A stretch of 64,000 nt of DNA from Marchantia polymorpha subsp. ruderalis (GCA_037833965.1 AP031354.1:17028001-17092000); one strand, 5' to 3'; shown: positions 22,753 through 35,874, numbered from the stretch's first letter. Program-made: numbers and translations. Notes: generated by a model not told the origin, from the sequence alone.

Positions 22753-25700
22753 TCAATTTACTACCAAAATGCGAGCTCTAATACCTTTACTCATGCACTC
22801 CTCGCACACCCATGCATGCCCACCTAATTCTAGTCTCACATATTTCACCTGATACAACTTGAAGATTGTCGAATAGCGGTCTCGAAGCTGGGGCGCAAGA
22901 GTTTGCTGAATCCTCAGCCATGCTTCTTTGAGCTCCATGCTTTCCCCACCTTTTAAAACTGCACTACGATCACTATAGCTAATGCCATCTAGTTTAACAA
23001 TATCAGATTTTAAATCTGCCCAGTCCGGAATCGCTTGGCCCAACCCGAAGGTTACATCTAGTCCAGCCTTCACAGCATAATACATGACTTTGAGTGAGAT
23101 TTCAATGGTTTTGCTAATCCATGCGCGATTATTCAGATCCACGCGTATCTTTAAACCTTCTTGATCTTTGACTATGTGAAATCCAGTAGCCGATTCACAC
23201 ATCAAGTGTAACCGAACGGTTTTTCCAACATGCAGATGCGCACTCATCTTATAGAAAAGTCCAACATCATCCTTGACGTATGGTCGTTTGGGAGTTCCAG
23301 CCTGCTGAAGCGATTGAGGATACTCAATGATCCTGTCCACTTTAGACATGAAGGCGCTAAACGTTGACTTCACTTCTTGTTGCAAAGAGAGTATCTGTTC
23401 CACCTTGATATCCATCAATCTCAACCTCTGATCCAAACCATCAACCTTTTGTACTAGTTGATCGATCTTGTTCTCAAGTCCGATAGAACCATGTTGTACA
23501 CTTGTGCTTGCCCGACTTAAGCACATGGATGAAGTTCGATTGGATTGTTTCATATCACGAAAACTCGATCTGCCAACCATGTTCTCATTTTCAGGATGAG
23601 AATGATTCAAGTCATTGTTCACTTCGATTAAACCTTGCTGCAATGACTCCAATTGTTGCATTCGCTTCTGTCGGATCTCATTCACAACCGCTTCAACATC
23701 GCTCTCCCACAACAAATCTCTAGCGCTTTCGGAAATTACCCCTGTGTGTCCTTCAATCGAGGGCCAAGAGTGCTCATAGCTGAACAACGCTTCCTCCTTC
23801 TCCATGTGAAACCTATCCAACTGAATATCCTCAAGTTTGTCATTGATGCTATCAATGAAGTTTGATTTGAGCTCCTCGATGAGAATGGCTCCTCTGAGAT
23901 GACTCGGAATCAACATCTCCACGCAAGATGTTTGGATCACACTGAGCACTAAAGCCACCCCAGGACAGCCTTTGGATGATGCGCAAAATGATATCAACAC
24001 CTGGACAATATGCTTCATCAAGTATTGCAGAGCCTCCGACCGTGATTTATGCTTTGAGCGTAACATCAAAACATCCATGTAATTGTGGGACGTTCCTTGC
24101 TCGACGTAGATCTCGTGTCCATCAAGAAAAAGTCGCAGATACTGTCGAGAGCAGGTCACTGTTTTCTTGGAGACACGCATCTCCGATATCAACTTGCGTC
24201 TCATGAACATCTACAATGATACAAAATTTGGTAAATATTGAGCTGCGCATTCCACAAAATTGAATTCAACTAATGAGAAGGGAAAATTCATCGACCACAA
24301 GTTACAATGAGAACTCCAAGCATTCAATTTGCTCACAATAAATATGAAATCACCTGGAAGCACGGGAAAAAAGCAGCGGTCAATGACATTGTTCTTCCAT
24401 CTTGGCATTGAATCCGGATGCCGACAAACTGTGAAGTTTCACCCCTACTTTCCCAAGCCATCGACTCCAAGTCCTTCCCTTCTTGAGGCTTCTGTTCTTC
24501 ATTGCTTGCATGCTCCGGTATGAAGGAGGGAATGAAATAAAATTGAGAAGTATCTTCCACCTTGAAACACAAATCTAAATGGATAAGGATGTTCTCAATC
24601 ACATCTCTGTCCACACCAATCTGTCCATGCGGTTGCTTTCCCAGAAACTCCTCTATCAATCCCACAAAGACACTCTCGCTCACAAATCCGTCCTTGCTGG
24701 AGTATGAGGAATGCGACTTACTTTCGTGCTCTTGAGCATGAAATTTTTGACCCAGGGCTACCAGCTCACCCAATAATGTATTAGTGAGCCAGTTTGGATC
24801 TACAATGATGTAACTAAGGGTTGAAATATAAACTATGGACCCAACGTCATTCAAATAAGATACTATCGAATTTAATATCCTTGAATGATCATTGGCAAAA
24901 GCTGAAGAGGATGAAATGAACTCTGTCAAGATGGGGTCACAGAAGTTTTTAAACTTTTGAGGTAACCAAATAGGGCAACTTCTGTTCTCCTTGATGTTTG
25001 TAGCCAAGAGAGAAGAGAGTCGGGAACACAATTGGGGAACCCGTGGGGATTTTTCACTCAACAACTTGTCAAAAATCTCAAAAATATAATCTTTGAGATC
25101 TATAACTTGCTTCTTTTTTCTCGCATCCACATGAAAACACTCTTGAATTGGATGAAGATCCACAAATTTTGCAAATCTTTGGTTGACATCTTTCACTATT
25201 GAGTGAGCCCAAGTCAAAGAGCTGGATTTCATTTTGTCCTTGTGTGAAATCACAACAAGAACTTGCGGACGATTATGTCCCGTGACCCTAGAGCTGGATG
25301 TGATAAAACTCATCCATTCCTCCAACTCTGTCCGAAAACAAGAGTCTTTTTTCTTAGAAGATGAGTTCTCACAAAAAGAGCTATACACAAATAAAAAAAC
25401 ACAAAAATTGTTGGATTGAGGAAAGAGCACAGTTTGAAGGGTACGAAAAATCTCTTGCCCCGCAAGATCCCAGATTGAAATTTGCCTTTTGTCATTGTTT
25501 TGCAAGTACTCCACTTCGATACCTTTAGTTCTAAACGACTTCTTCCATTTGTTCCCAAGCCAACTTTTGCCTTCAACTATCCTCATCAAGGTTTGACGCA
25601 ATTGAGTCTTGCCTGCAAATTGAGTACAAATAATCACAACAAATATAACTTGAGATATTTTTACAGATTACTTGATACTATTATTTCAAATGGATAAAGA

Positions 25701-27548
25701 GTATTGGTAAAAATTTTGAATATCAAATCAAAATTTGAAATGATTGAATAGATATTATTTATAATCTCAATTAATTAGGATGGTAAAATAATTGTTCTTC
25801 AATTCTTTGAAACTTTTTAAACTATTCCAAATATGGGTAGAGAGAAAAATCAATTTTTTTACTATAGGATAAATTTTGGAGAAGTAAAACCTTAGATTGC
25901 TAGTTCAAAAAGGTGAGAGGTTACTGAGCACGTTACCTGCTAGAGGAGAGCCGCATAGAAAGAGTCGACCGGCTTTTGCATCTCCAAATGCTAATCCGGC
26001 TTCTCTAAATACGGACATGTAGGCGGCCCGCTTCTCGTTCTGCTTGAGTGACTCTTGAATCAGCGCCGCCTTTCCGTCTATAGCCCATGAGGTTTCTGAG
26101 ACATTTATTTCCTGGAGACTCAAGTTCTGTTGGAGTAGCCCCATCATGTCCCTGAACGTCTCGTCGTCCAGCCAGGTCTCACTCAAATCCAAGTGAGTGA
26201 GACTTGTGTTCCCTCGCAGGCACAAAAGCAGGTCCTTCCATACTCCCTTCCAAACATCTTCGCTTAGACGTCTTAATCCGAGTCTCTTCAGGACGCAAGT
26301 TTCTCCAGTTCTTCCGTTCATCGACAGAATACCTTCCCCTCTATCTTGGTTGGAAGAGAGACCTAAGCGATCTAATATACTCAGAGATTTCAGAGATGTA
26401 ATTTCCCCGCGCAGTACCCTATCTAATAGGTTTAATGATAACATCACTTCATCTTCTCTCATAGGAACGAGTGTAACCTCCAGAGTGGGGTCGTTGATTT
26501 CGGAGCTAGCAGCAAGAGCAAGAGCTTCTATTGACTTGAAGTCATCCAAGCTAACTGTCGCAGGAAGAAGGATAGTTGTCGATATGGCATTGTCACGTAT
26601 GGCTTCGCCGAGCTGGTGCGCTTGCTCAGGCTCCATGTGAAGTTCGTCTAGCTCCACTTCCTTCAATGATGGGTTGGAAATAAGAAGTTCCCTTAACCAG
26701 TCTCCGAGTCCGTCCATACCCGTTAGGCAAAGACGTTCAATGGATCGGTTGCGATCGTCTCCGGCCAATGCTTTCAGCGACAAGGGCCCTGCCCACTTCC
26801 CCGCCTCGTCTAAGGTAAATTCTTTCAAAGCCAAGCTCTGGATCAAAGCCTGGGACAGGATTCCAAGGGTCTCGTCCTCCATGTCCTCCCAATAGCCGCC
26901 TAAACGCAACGTTTCTAATAGAGGAGCACTATTGATCATGTCAGCCACATACTTCACCCCACTCGAGTCCTCCCACGCTTCCCATAAATCTAAAGACTTG
27001 ACTTTAGAATCGGAACGTCCTCGCAGACCTGAGGCAAGATTCGAGAGACATCTGGCACTCAAACTGGCATTCAGTTGTAACTCTGTTACGCTAGAGGAAT
27101 TCAGAATTCTCCCCAGCTGGAAACACAAGCTCTCCTTATCCGCATCACCTGCAAAGTATGTCCCAGCAACGATTATCTTTTTAAGAACGGTGCTAGACCT
27201 GAAACCTCTGAGAACTACCTCCCACTCGCTTGGCGTCAACCCTAATATATATCCCCCACAAATCTTGCCCACGTCCAGAATCTCAAGGGTGTTGCAGCTG
27301 CCGATTGCCTCCAGCACTCGACGACGCAACCCTATGACTGTCGAGGGTGCTTCCCACTCCCGAAAGAACTCCCCAAATACTAGCTCGGTTAAATCGGGAA
27401 GCTCCGTTATAGGCTCGCCTTGTCCTTCCAGACGCTGTACAAGGTCCTGGATGGCGGAGGGAAGCTCCGGTTCCTCGTGTGCGGAGTCCATTTCCCGTGT
27501 CGCCAGTTCAGCAGCGTGACTGAAGATGGACGCACCTGCACCTTCCAT
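22753..27548 (-). CDS. TRN1-like: TORNADO1-like LRR-Roc-COR (ROCO) protein, copy 2, apparently intact
   Basis: Three exons join in frame to 1442 codons: 27548-25937, 25612-24354 and 24210-22753. Introns are 324 bp and 143 bp, both GT-AG. Residues 1-51 equal copy 1. LRRs of the RI type fill about 90-530 (for example SLTHLDLSETWLDDETF). The P-loop GSPLAGKT is at 533-540, with the phase-1 intron inside Gly538. DLAGQ (G3) is at 586-590 and SHKD (G4) at 660-663. COR follows, with SYIIVDPNWLTNTLLGEL. The third exon has predicted coiled coil (ENKIDQLVQKVDGLDQRL) and ends with a CxxC (HAWVCEECM). Length is close to TORNADO1 of Arabidopsis (about 1380). ROCO proteins are GTP-binding scaffolds that dimerise through COR; the plant member is needed for auxin-related patterning. 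A direct orthology claim needs a tree, because the family could have a different job in this lineage. The start is the first ATG and lies in sequence shared with copy 1. The gene X pieces lie upstream on the same strand. Confidence 0.88.
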
Positions 27549-28485
27549 TCTCTACTCCTCTCAAAGAGATTAAGAAACGTTTGCTGCTTGGAATACGCGA
27601 GCGAAATGTCACCTGGGCTACAGGAGCCCCTCCTCAATCCTTCGGATCGGCTCACCCGAAGAGAATTAACTTCCCGTCGCAGTGTCAAAACTTGTGCCCG
27701 CTGGGCATGACACTTCTTGCGACCTGCATAAAGAGAAAAATAAGATTAATCTTACCTCTGCAACGATTCGGATCAGGAGCAATCACCATGAACGTAGGGA
27801 TATTGTGCAAACTAGAAGTAAGACGCTGCTCGCACTCAGTGCTGGGCAATACAAGCGATGTGAATCAAAATCAAAGCAGATAACCAATATTCCGGTTCCA
27901 AAGCAAATTGTAGAGAGTGTGCAATGGGGACTTTATATCTCTCGGGAAACAAACCTTTTGTGAAGTTTAACGGAGAGAGCTGTTTGATTAGCACTGGTGA
28001 CCCAACTCAGTGGACAAGCTAAAAGCTCTGCAGGTGAATCTGAAATCCAAAAGAGTTGTTTGATTAGCTCTGGTGACCCAACTGAGTGGACAAGCTAAAA
28101 GCTCTGCAAGTGAATCTGAAATCCAAAAAACTGGTTCGTATCGATGGTGCGATGTGCATGCAGAATGTCAAAGAAAGCATGGAAACGCAGATATCTCAGA
28201 TGGGAAGTACTCTACCTTGTGGAAAACTCCATGTACAATCGGACTGGAAGAATGGGAATCTAGCTGCATCAACACCCACGGGAACACAGACCCTCCGAAG
28301 CGTAGCGAGTAGAAATTTGCAGCTTACTCATCAGATCCTCTCATTATATTGTCTGGATGATCGAGGTCAAGACAATACTAACACAACACGCGTGTTCCTC
28401 CATACTCGGAGTGATTGGAAAATGTTCTGAGAAGGTCAGAGTAAATCTTGACTTTGTTGTGCAAGTGAACGTGAAGATTCAGTGA
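27549..28485. other. 5' flank of TORNADO1-like copy 2
   Basis: This is nearly identical to 8650-9640. It is the candidate promoter and leader of the only intact gene in the window, but no motif can be assigned with confidence. A weak plus-strand open frame (28086-28430) is not conserved in length between the copies. Confidence 0.4.
27981..28130. repeat. Two tandem 76-bp units (partner of 9081-9230)
   Basis: Same TGTTTGATTAG...CAAGCTAAAAGCTC pair with a 76-bp period as in beta copy 1. Confidence 0.85.
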
Positions 28486-28490
28486 ATGCA

Positions 28491-31400
28491 TCAGTGTGCT
28501 GATACAGTCGATGTCGTCACGCTGAGCACAGAGATTAAAAGAATCTTTGATCTATTCAAGCAAGTGGTTGTATTCGTACAACTGAGAGGCACATGGGTTG
28601 TCAGCTTGGTGTGTAAAGTCTCTTGCGCGTTTTTCTTGCTTTGACGATCGGTACAGTAGTCTACATTACTCTGCATATATCGTAGGATCAGAAAGTGATA
28701 AACTTTGTGGGAAATCATTTTTCTAATCATAATGTCAGGGTACAGAGTACACGAGGACTCGCGGTCTTCAACTGCTGGTATGATTCTTCTTCTACCTCGA
28801 CTGTCAGGCATGCACAGTTCTAACACCAGTGTCTGGAGGTCTTCCAACCTCAAACATTAAAATAAAATCAGATTTCGTCCGAGCTAAGAGCAGTCCTGCT
28901 TGTTTATCACGTCGTTTAGAACACGACAGAACCAGCATGATACTTGCTAAGGTCAACGTAAATCCTCTCAAGAATTTACGTTCTTCTAATCTGCTTGCAA
29001 GTGAAGAAAAACTTTGTTGTATCGATGAGATGAAAAATACCTCATATGCTAAATTTTAGAGAACAATGATTCAAAACTCCAGATGAACATCTCGTTTGAA
29101 GTCTAAAGGGTAAGACAAACTTACATGGAAACTGCAATACCTGAAATATTGACTCAAATGAAACAATTATTTCTGCAACTTTTGCACTTGTATGCTCATG
29201 TCATAATTCCAAACATGTGGGATAAAAAGATGAAAGCACATTGTTCAATTGATAAAATGGTTGAAACGCAAAAGTATTAATTCATGTCTTTCGTACTCTC
29301 TCTTTTGTGTAAAGAAAATTCACATGAATTTTAGTTACAAAATTTAAAATTGTGATTTAATACCTTTCTATTATATGTGTTGCATGTTTAGCATCTTTAT
29401 TTGATGATACCTCAAATCTGAAAATGTTCAGTCATAAACAATGTGTAATAATTTGTTTCTGACAAGAGATTTTCAATGAAAGTTACAGTTTTACATTTCA
29501 TATAAATTTTATTCACAGATTTAGAGATTTTGACTTTAAAATTTTTCAGCTGTTTTGGTTATTTTTTATTTTGATTCTTGGACAGTTTATTTAGATGCAT
29601 CATCTAGATTAATGCAACTGAATGATTCTCAAATAGTACAACTACACAATTGAGATAATTAGTGGATGGTTACATGTTTACTTATTCCAACTTTATAACT
29701 GAAGCTGAAACAAGGAGGTGATATTGACATTGTAAGTAATTATTTCAGACTTTTACTTACATGCCTACACACAAAAATCTTGATGATGCATGATACATTC
29801 AAATTGAACTAACTCTGAGAAGATCAAATGTTGATGAAAAAATCAATAGATAATCTCCAAAAATGACTTAGTCTCTCGCTAAACTTAAAATGCAACCAAA
29901 TATTAGATCAAAATATGTCATCTTACTTTATGTGACATGTTTTTTTTCAACTATGATAATTGATTCTTTTGTTGGGTATTCTCTATATTGGTGAATTCTG
30001 CCGCAGGTGTCCAATGGTGTACTTGTAGGAATTATTAACTTTACCCTAGTGTACTTACACCAGCTTACACATAAAAAGTGTCTTGCATTCACTCCAATGA
30101 CTACACAGCTATCCTGCAACAATAGTTGGCATTAACTCTTAGTGCAAGATCTTCTAAAAAATGCAAAATATAATTTTTTATGACTCGGTTCTCTAGAAAT
30201 TTATATATATTTTAAATTTATCAAGAATCCAACCGGAAATTGTTCACTACATTATTTTTCACTCTCCACTTGTATTCAACTTACTCCTGTTCGCTCCACA
30301 GTAGAAAGTGAAGATGGTTGGTTGGATACTTTTGATTTTATTGTGGTAGAGAAAAGTAGAGGGTCGTTGATGTTAAGTGTGGAGTACTCATCCACATGTA
30401 GGTTACATGTGGATGGTGGGTGACATGATGTAACCCACCGTCCACTTCATAAGAATCAAGACACGATCTGCTCACAGATACATAAGACCTTCTCCAACTT
30501 ATGCCATGACAGTATGTAGCGATCATGCAGAATGCTACAGGTTGTATCTTCAAAAGCAATCTTCACTTGTACGCAAATGTCTTTTGCTTTTTCAAACAGC
30601 CAAGTCAAGTATGTTTCAGAAGCAGCATCTTGGCTGGCTTGTTTATTTTTGTTAACCGTTGCTGTGATATTAGATAATCGGATTTTTAAATAGAACGATA
30701 CACATTGGACACTGTTCTCGGAACATATTTTTGATTGTATTGTGGTATCTTGCCAAACAAGTATTACGCGCAGTACAATGCCTAAATTGGAGAGTAAAAC
30801 AAAGTCACTTTACCTCCGATCCTGATTTCAGAAGGTTCCTTATATGTTCGGTTTATTCCAAGGACCCGCAGGAGGAACGTGGAACTTAGAAACTCCAGTT
30901 CACTCCGCAGAACAAAGTGAAATGCTCGGCTGGATACTTTTAATCTTTATTATGGGAACATACTGAACAAATACAACGCACAATACAATGATTCACCGCT
31001 TTATCTTCTTTCAACACACATTTCAAGCCGACCCTCCTCTAAGTTGAAATATTCAACTTACATGAGAAGCTTCCTTATATCTTCGGTTTATTCCATCGGT
31101 TTATTCCAGGGACCACAAGAGTAACTTTGACACTAGAAACTGGTATATACACTTTTATCAGTCTGAACGCAGGAATGCCAGCCACTTTGTCACAATGAAA
31201 CTGAGAATTTTGTTTATGGAGATTGGTGCGACTGAGTACAACCATCCTCCAAGAGGCTGAACGCTTATGAGGCTGCTTCCAAAGCAATCATGAAGAAGCC
31301 TCTCCTCTCTCCTACGCGTGAGTATTATCAAGCTGCTGGGTTACGGGAATAGTGAAAATCAAGCAGAATCGCATAGAATAGCACAAGTATGATTTTGGGG

Positions 31401-32159
31401 GTGATTATTTAGAATGCTATGAAACACGTAACATCTCCAAACTGTGTTCCACCAGCAACTCTACAACATAACTGACGGCCTGATGTTTGTTCTTCTGGAA
31501 TGCGGCGACAAGCTCTGAGTAAAACTTTATTCACCATGTGGGAATAATGACAGCGCTATGAAGCTTCTGAGTTCGATATAATTTAATTTCGAAACATGTG
31601 TCGTTGTGACATCGAGAATATAGTTTTCCGGACAACACCCTCGAGATTCCAATGTACAAATAACTGTACCACCTTGAGTCACATGGGGCTCGGAGATGCA
31701 TGGCGATGAAAAAGAATCTAGGAACCATTCATAGTCCAGCAGCCGAATCCACTTCATACAGTACTATCCAAAGTTGTGCGGACTCATATGTAACTCTAGT
31801 TGACCGTGTGCCATTTTCTGAAGTGGGAAATGCTGAAGAAGAGATTTTCTGGAAGTTCTATAGTGGAAACTAAAAACCTCTCTCGAATCTTCATCACCTT
31901 TTGGTGTTTTGACTTTCTAAAGTACATGGCGGACTGGATGATTTGTTTAAATTAAATTTTGCAAGGCTAAAATGAAGGAACATGCATACAGAAAAAGCAT
32001 GCTGAGTTCGTGGTGGTTATCAGACAGACTGTTCACCAGTTCCAACCTCACCGCATCATCAATCTTGCCACCAGAAACAGCTCTGCTGCTGTATCCGCAA
32101 ATCTGCACCTCCTTGCCAGGCACGCCGATTCCAAGGTCCTTGGAATCGGAGCCCTCCAC
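28491..32159 (-). pseudogene. C-terminal pieces of gene X upstream of TORNADO1-like copy 2
   Basis: Same minus-strand islands as at 13310-9642. They are 32140-31960 (SGGKIDDAVRLELVNSL), 31757-31540 (SEPHVTQGGTVICTLES), about 31510-31420 (VAAFQKNKHQAVSYD-type), 31287-31110 (CDKVAGIPAFRLIKVYIP), 30559-30420 (CHGISWRRSYVSVSRSCLD) and 28970-28500. The last island is open further than in beta copy 1 (CMPDSRGRRRIIPAVEDRE on to about 28500). However, one extra base near 28835 shifts the frame ahead of it relative to copy 1. The first island is cut by the junction at 32137. No function can be given. The two beta copies break in different places, which points to a parent gene that once read through. 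Confidence 0.4.
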
Positions 32160-32173
32160 GACTCGTGGAGGGC
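32126..32173. repeat. Double fold-back palindrome at the beta/gamma joint
   Basis: Two perfect palindromes stand side by side. The first, CGATTCCAAGG-T-CCTTGGAATCG at 32126-32148, has 11-bp arms around one base. The second, GCCCTCCACGA-C-TCGTGGAGGGC at 32151-32173, also has 11-bp arms around one base. The left arm of the first is the last beta sequence (compare 13283-13293). The right arm of the second is the first gamma sequence (compare 38141-38155). So each broken end carries a short inverted copy of itself at the joint. Confidence 0.92.
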
Positions 32174-32179
32174 CCCGAG

Positions 32180-32765
32180 GGGACCCGCAAACGCTCGAAG
32201 GAGGGTTTACAATCGCGACTCATGCAATGTACCGAATCAATCAATGTTAGATTGCAATTATGATGTGACGCAATCCGGTCTCATCGTTCCTCTGCAGCTA
32301 CTGCTCTTCTCGCAACTCTTCTCCGTCCTCCCTTTCCCATGTATGCTTCCCTGACACGTCTGCGGAAAGTTCTCCGACTTCAGGTCAAAAGCTTGCGGCT
32401 AGGGTTCGCTGACAGACCTTTCGCTGATCGAGCACCTGCCGCAAATGCGCAACTCCTCCTCGCACACACACCACACCGACCACGACATGAATTCTTTTCC
32501 TCGCCATCTTAATAGAATTAAATCGGTCGAAGGGTCGGGGACGCAGTTACGGACGTCCGGCAGCTTTGCCGAAACCGCGAGCGGCGCAAATTTCCGGCTC
32601 CCGGAAAGTTGTTTGTTGCTCTCGTGCGGCAGTCGCGGAAGCCTGAAGGCCCACGACTTGGCCGGCGGATCGAGAAAGTGTACAGGAATAGAACGTCGGA
32701 GGGGCGGCCGTGAAGGGCAGCGCCAGAAAAGGCGTTCTGCCACGGGACAAACTTATACTTTAAAC
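32180..32765. other. GC-rich start of gamma, open in several frames, no gene assigned
   Basis: Frames of 107-114 codons are open on both strands here and again at 38160-38750, which reflects composition and the small number of differences between the copies rather than proof of coding. No domain is recognisable. A minus-strand frame at 33106-32765 (113 codons) is interrupted in gamma copy 2, arguing against it. It could be a promoter and leader region captured with the duplication. Confidence 0.35.
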
Positions 32766-33430
32766 TAAAGCAAAAGAAGCCTGCTGCCATTAAATCGACA
32801 TTTATGAAAAGAAGCTAGCGAACGAAATTTCCTTGGAGCGTTATTGAGGACGAGGGAGGAGTAGCAGGATAGTCGGCGTAGTATCAAATCCTGGGGAAAC
32901 TTGTGTCTTTCCTTTTGAGCTAGTGAGCGAAGGATTAAGTGGCGCTTACCAAGTTCTACGCAGATCACTATCTCTATGATGTGACTCGACGTATATTCCA
33001 GTAATTTGTGAATCAAATTCAGAAGAAATTTCCGAAGAGCAGAGGAAATAATACTTTCGATGACGTTCGGGTACATATAACGAAATGAATAACTTCTTTC
33101 AGTCATTGTTTTGTATTTATCTCTCTCTCACATGCCTGACATGTATTTCAAAATATATATTCAATGATAAACATTTCTAAATATATTCTCAATAACCTAA
33201 TGCCTGTAAAAAAACTACATACACTAAATATCCAAAATTATTTATTGAAATATCGAATATATTTTAGTAAAAAAATTATATTTATATAATATAAATGAAT
33301 ACTGATTATTAATCATAGTTGAACTAAGTAGATATTGATTGTAAATCAGTTGATCAATACCTGAATTAAGTCCTATGATATTATAACTAGTTTATAATAA
33401 TTAACATGCAACACAAGATTTTCCTCTATA

Positions 33431-33470
33431 TATTTATTTATTTATTTATTTATTTATATTTATATATTTA
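33431..33470. repeat. TTTA microsatellite
   Basis: Repeated TTTA units within gamma copy 1. Gamma copy 2 (about 39415-39427) has almost none, so the array expanded or shrank after duplication. Confidence 0.85.
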
Positions 33471-35007
33471 CCCTCGATATCTCATAACTCGGTCATGCTT
33501 CTATACGTGAAGTCAACAAAGTGCATGAAAGAAAGAAGAACGTGGAGCCATTCAGAAGCAAACAAGTGATAATTCAAACCAAACACTGAAGAAAATGACT
33601 GAAAGACCCAATCTACTTTAAAGTTATTCTAAAAGAGTCGGTCTCCTTATAAGACTATGGAATTTTCATGGTCTAAGTTCTAGTCTATGTCATATGATTA
33701 GTAGACGTAAAAGTCATCGTTCATGATCTAATCTTAAGATATTCACAAAAGATAACTCGCATCTTATCTAAACCATCAATGCTTTATCTATCAGAAAACA
33801 CCAAGGTTTGACATTTGCTTTTTTGTATCATGCACATCATATATTCTCATTCAATAATAAAGTGATCAATCTAAGATTTACCTTAACTTGATACATCTTT
33901 TCTACATTCGTTACAAACCGAGATGCAATTTCATGATTGCTAAAAGATTGCTACAAGTTTCTTTGCATTTTGTTAGACTTCTCAAAAGAATTGGAAGATA
34001 TAAATATTTGGTTAAATTTTTCAATTTCAAACTTCGTTCAACTCGAACTCATTTTGTGGGAATCTTTTCTACACCATGTTTGTATCTGTGATCGATCATC
34101 AAATTGAAAAAAGTACTCGATGTGTCGTGCAAAATAAAGAGTTTTCTTTCTTTTGCAACCCACATCAAGATAAGATATACTATAGTAAGATAAGATAGTA
34201 ACCCATCATGAGAGACACAAATATGTGTCAAAAACGCTCACAACTTCTCCAATCCATTAAATTACTTGAAAGATTCTATTATGTCTTCGCGTACTTATGC
34301 ATCTTATAAATGCCAGAATGATCGCATAATTTGGTATTTAAATTCTTTACATTCCACATTTTTTTCAATGAACATATCCGTTTCCTATTCTTGTCATTCG
34401 CTAGTTCTTTATTTGTCTGATGCATCCTTCGTTAAATTAGCGTCACAAATGTGTTCATAGTTTCATTAAGTATTGATAGTTCTTGCATGTCCATCACTAT
34501 AGCCAAACTATATGAAGTGAGATAAAAAATATTTGATATTCTCTGTGGAGGTAATGATTTGAAAACTATTAGCAACGACATCAAGGCTAAAACTCCATAA
34601 CCATCTTTTTGTTCCTTCACTCTGAATTTTTTATTAAAGACATGTTCAGAGCTTTGACTTGGTCTTTTTTTTTCTGCATTTGTTTGAATATAATAAGTTA
34701 GTTTCATATCGAACAACCCAAAATTAGTTTCCAAGATTTAGTTTATCCTTAGTGCCTTCTGGGCCTCCAAAACATTATGGTACATTGAGTGACTCAATCA
34801 AACATGACAACTGTAGCTAAAAAAATAATTAAGCAAAACTACATCAAAATGCAAACAAGTTTCTTTATTTTCATATCTTAATCATTATTGAAGGACTAAA
34901 TACCCATCATCTAACCGGAAAACTATACCGGTAGCTAGCTATTGCATATTGCAGTAGAAACGTGCTGCTCAGCTATCTTTATAAAAAAATCCCTATGTGA
35001 TGGCTTA

Positions 35008-35870
35008 TCAACCCTGTAAGAGATCAAATAATTTCAAAGGAATGCCACGCATTCTATCTGAGAATTTCGTTGCATGCATGGAGCTTACTGCAAGGCATAC
35101 TATATACCACATCGTCTCCTTACGGCTGACCTTAGCCATGTCGTCAAATTGCATATTGAGTCCACCTGTTTTAGCTGGATGACAGGGAGGAGGAACAACG
35201 TCAGGTGGTATGCATCCTTGAATAAGGGACCCGATGACGTGTTCGGCTTCTGCCTTCTCTCTTCCTGTACTACAACCATCTTGTTCAGCCATGTTTCCTC
35301 CTGGTCCATTAAATATGAAGCAGTGTAAACGTAGAGAACTGTCACTTGCTGAAGCTATAGCACTCCAGAACAGCTGGGACTCGATGGTGTCTTGTATAGC
35401 CTGCAAATTCAGTTGCCTGAAGGTTTTTATCGAGATAATGTCGTCTTTGTCTCTGTTTAGAGAAAATCATCTGAACTCCTGGTTTTGCAGGAAAAGCACC
35501 GCGCAGTAGTGGAGGTATTTGGAAGGTACCCTTCGAGAAATGAAGCTCTGGGAAGACAAAGCACTCCCAAAGAATTGGAACATTTATCAAAAGGGGCATC
35601 ATGGTGACAAAAGTTTCTTCTTCTCGTAGTTCTAGATGTCGCCGTCAACGTATAGCTTCGATCTTACCTGTCAACTGTTCCATACCACTAGTGCTTACAT
35701 TCAGTGGGCTCATAGCATCTTCATATGCTTTTGAGCTTTCGATACCTAGAACCATGCCTCCACTGTCAACTGAATGTCAGTTTGTAAAACTTGCAGACAT
35801 TCTTCGTGCCCTTCTAAAAGCTACACAAATCTTCTGTTTCCATCTGTTGCAAAACTTAAATCAACCTCTC
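35008..35870 (-). pseudogene. Unrecognised decayed gene, minus strand
   Basis: Coding-like sequence runs on the minus strand from about 35760 (MVLGIESSKAYEDAMSPLN) through MEQLTGKIEAIR. It meets an in-frame TGA and goes on to RRHLELREEETFVTMMPLL, HFSKGTFQIPPLLRGAFP and SKQRQ. After a likely intron ending in TTGCAG at about 35404, the next exon reads QDTIESQLFWSAIASASDSS, then FNGPGGNMAEQDG, VPPPCHPAKTGGLN and SRKETMWYIVCLAVSS. It stops at 35008 shortly after crossing into gamma at about 35062. Composition and splice-like breaks fit a real gene that has decayed and been cut by the gamma border. I cannot name the family. Confidence 0.4.
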
Positions 35871-35874
35871 TAAT

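Larger units (their letters stand above)
22567..32136. repeat. Segmental duplication beta, copy 2
   Basis: Partner of 3655-13293, same orientation. The left edge abuts RH1 copy A directly. The right edge is cut inside a gene X exon at CGATTCCAAGG, where a fold-back palindrome joins it to gamma. Confidence 0.9.
32163..35062. repeat. Segmental duplication gamma, copy 1
   Basis: This aligns with 38139-41022 in the same orientation with few differences. The first 600 bp are GC-rich, the rest strongly AT-rich. A third partial copy of its right part (from about 34563) lies at 57578-58075. Confidence 0.9.

Noticed and set aside
32399-32768. Overlapping frames of 107 and 114 codons conserved in both gamma copies
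   Set aside because: The copies are too similar for conservation to mean anything, and both strands are equally open.
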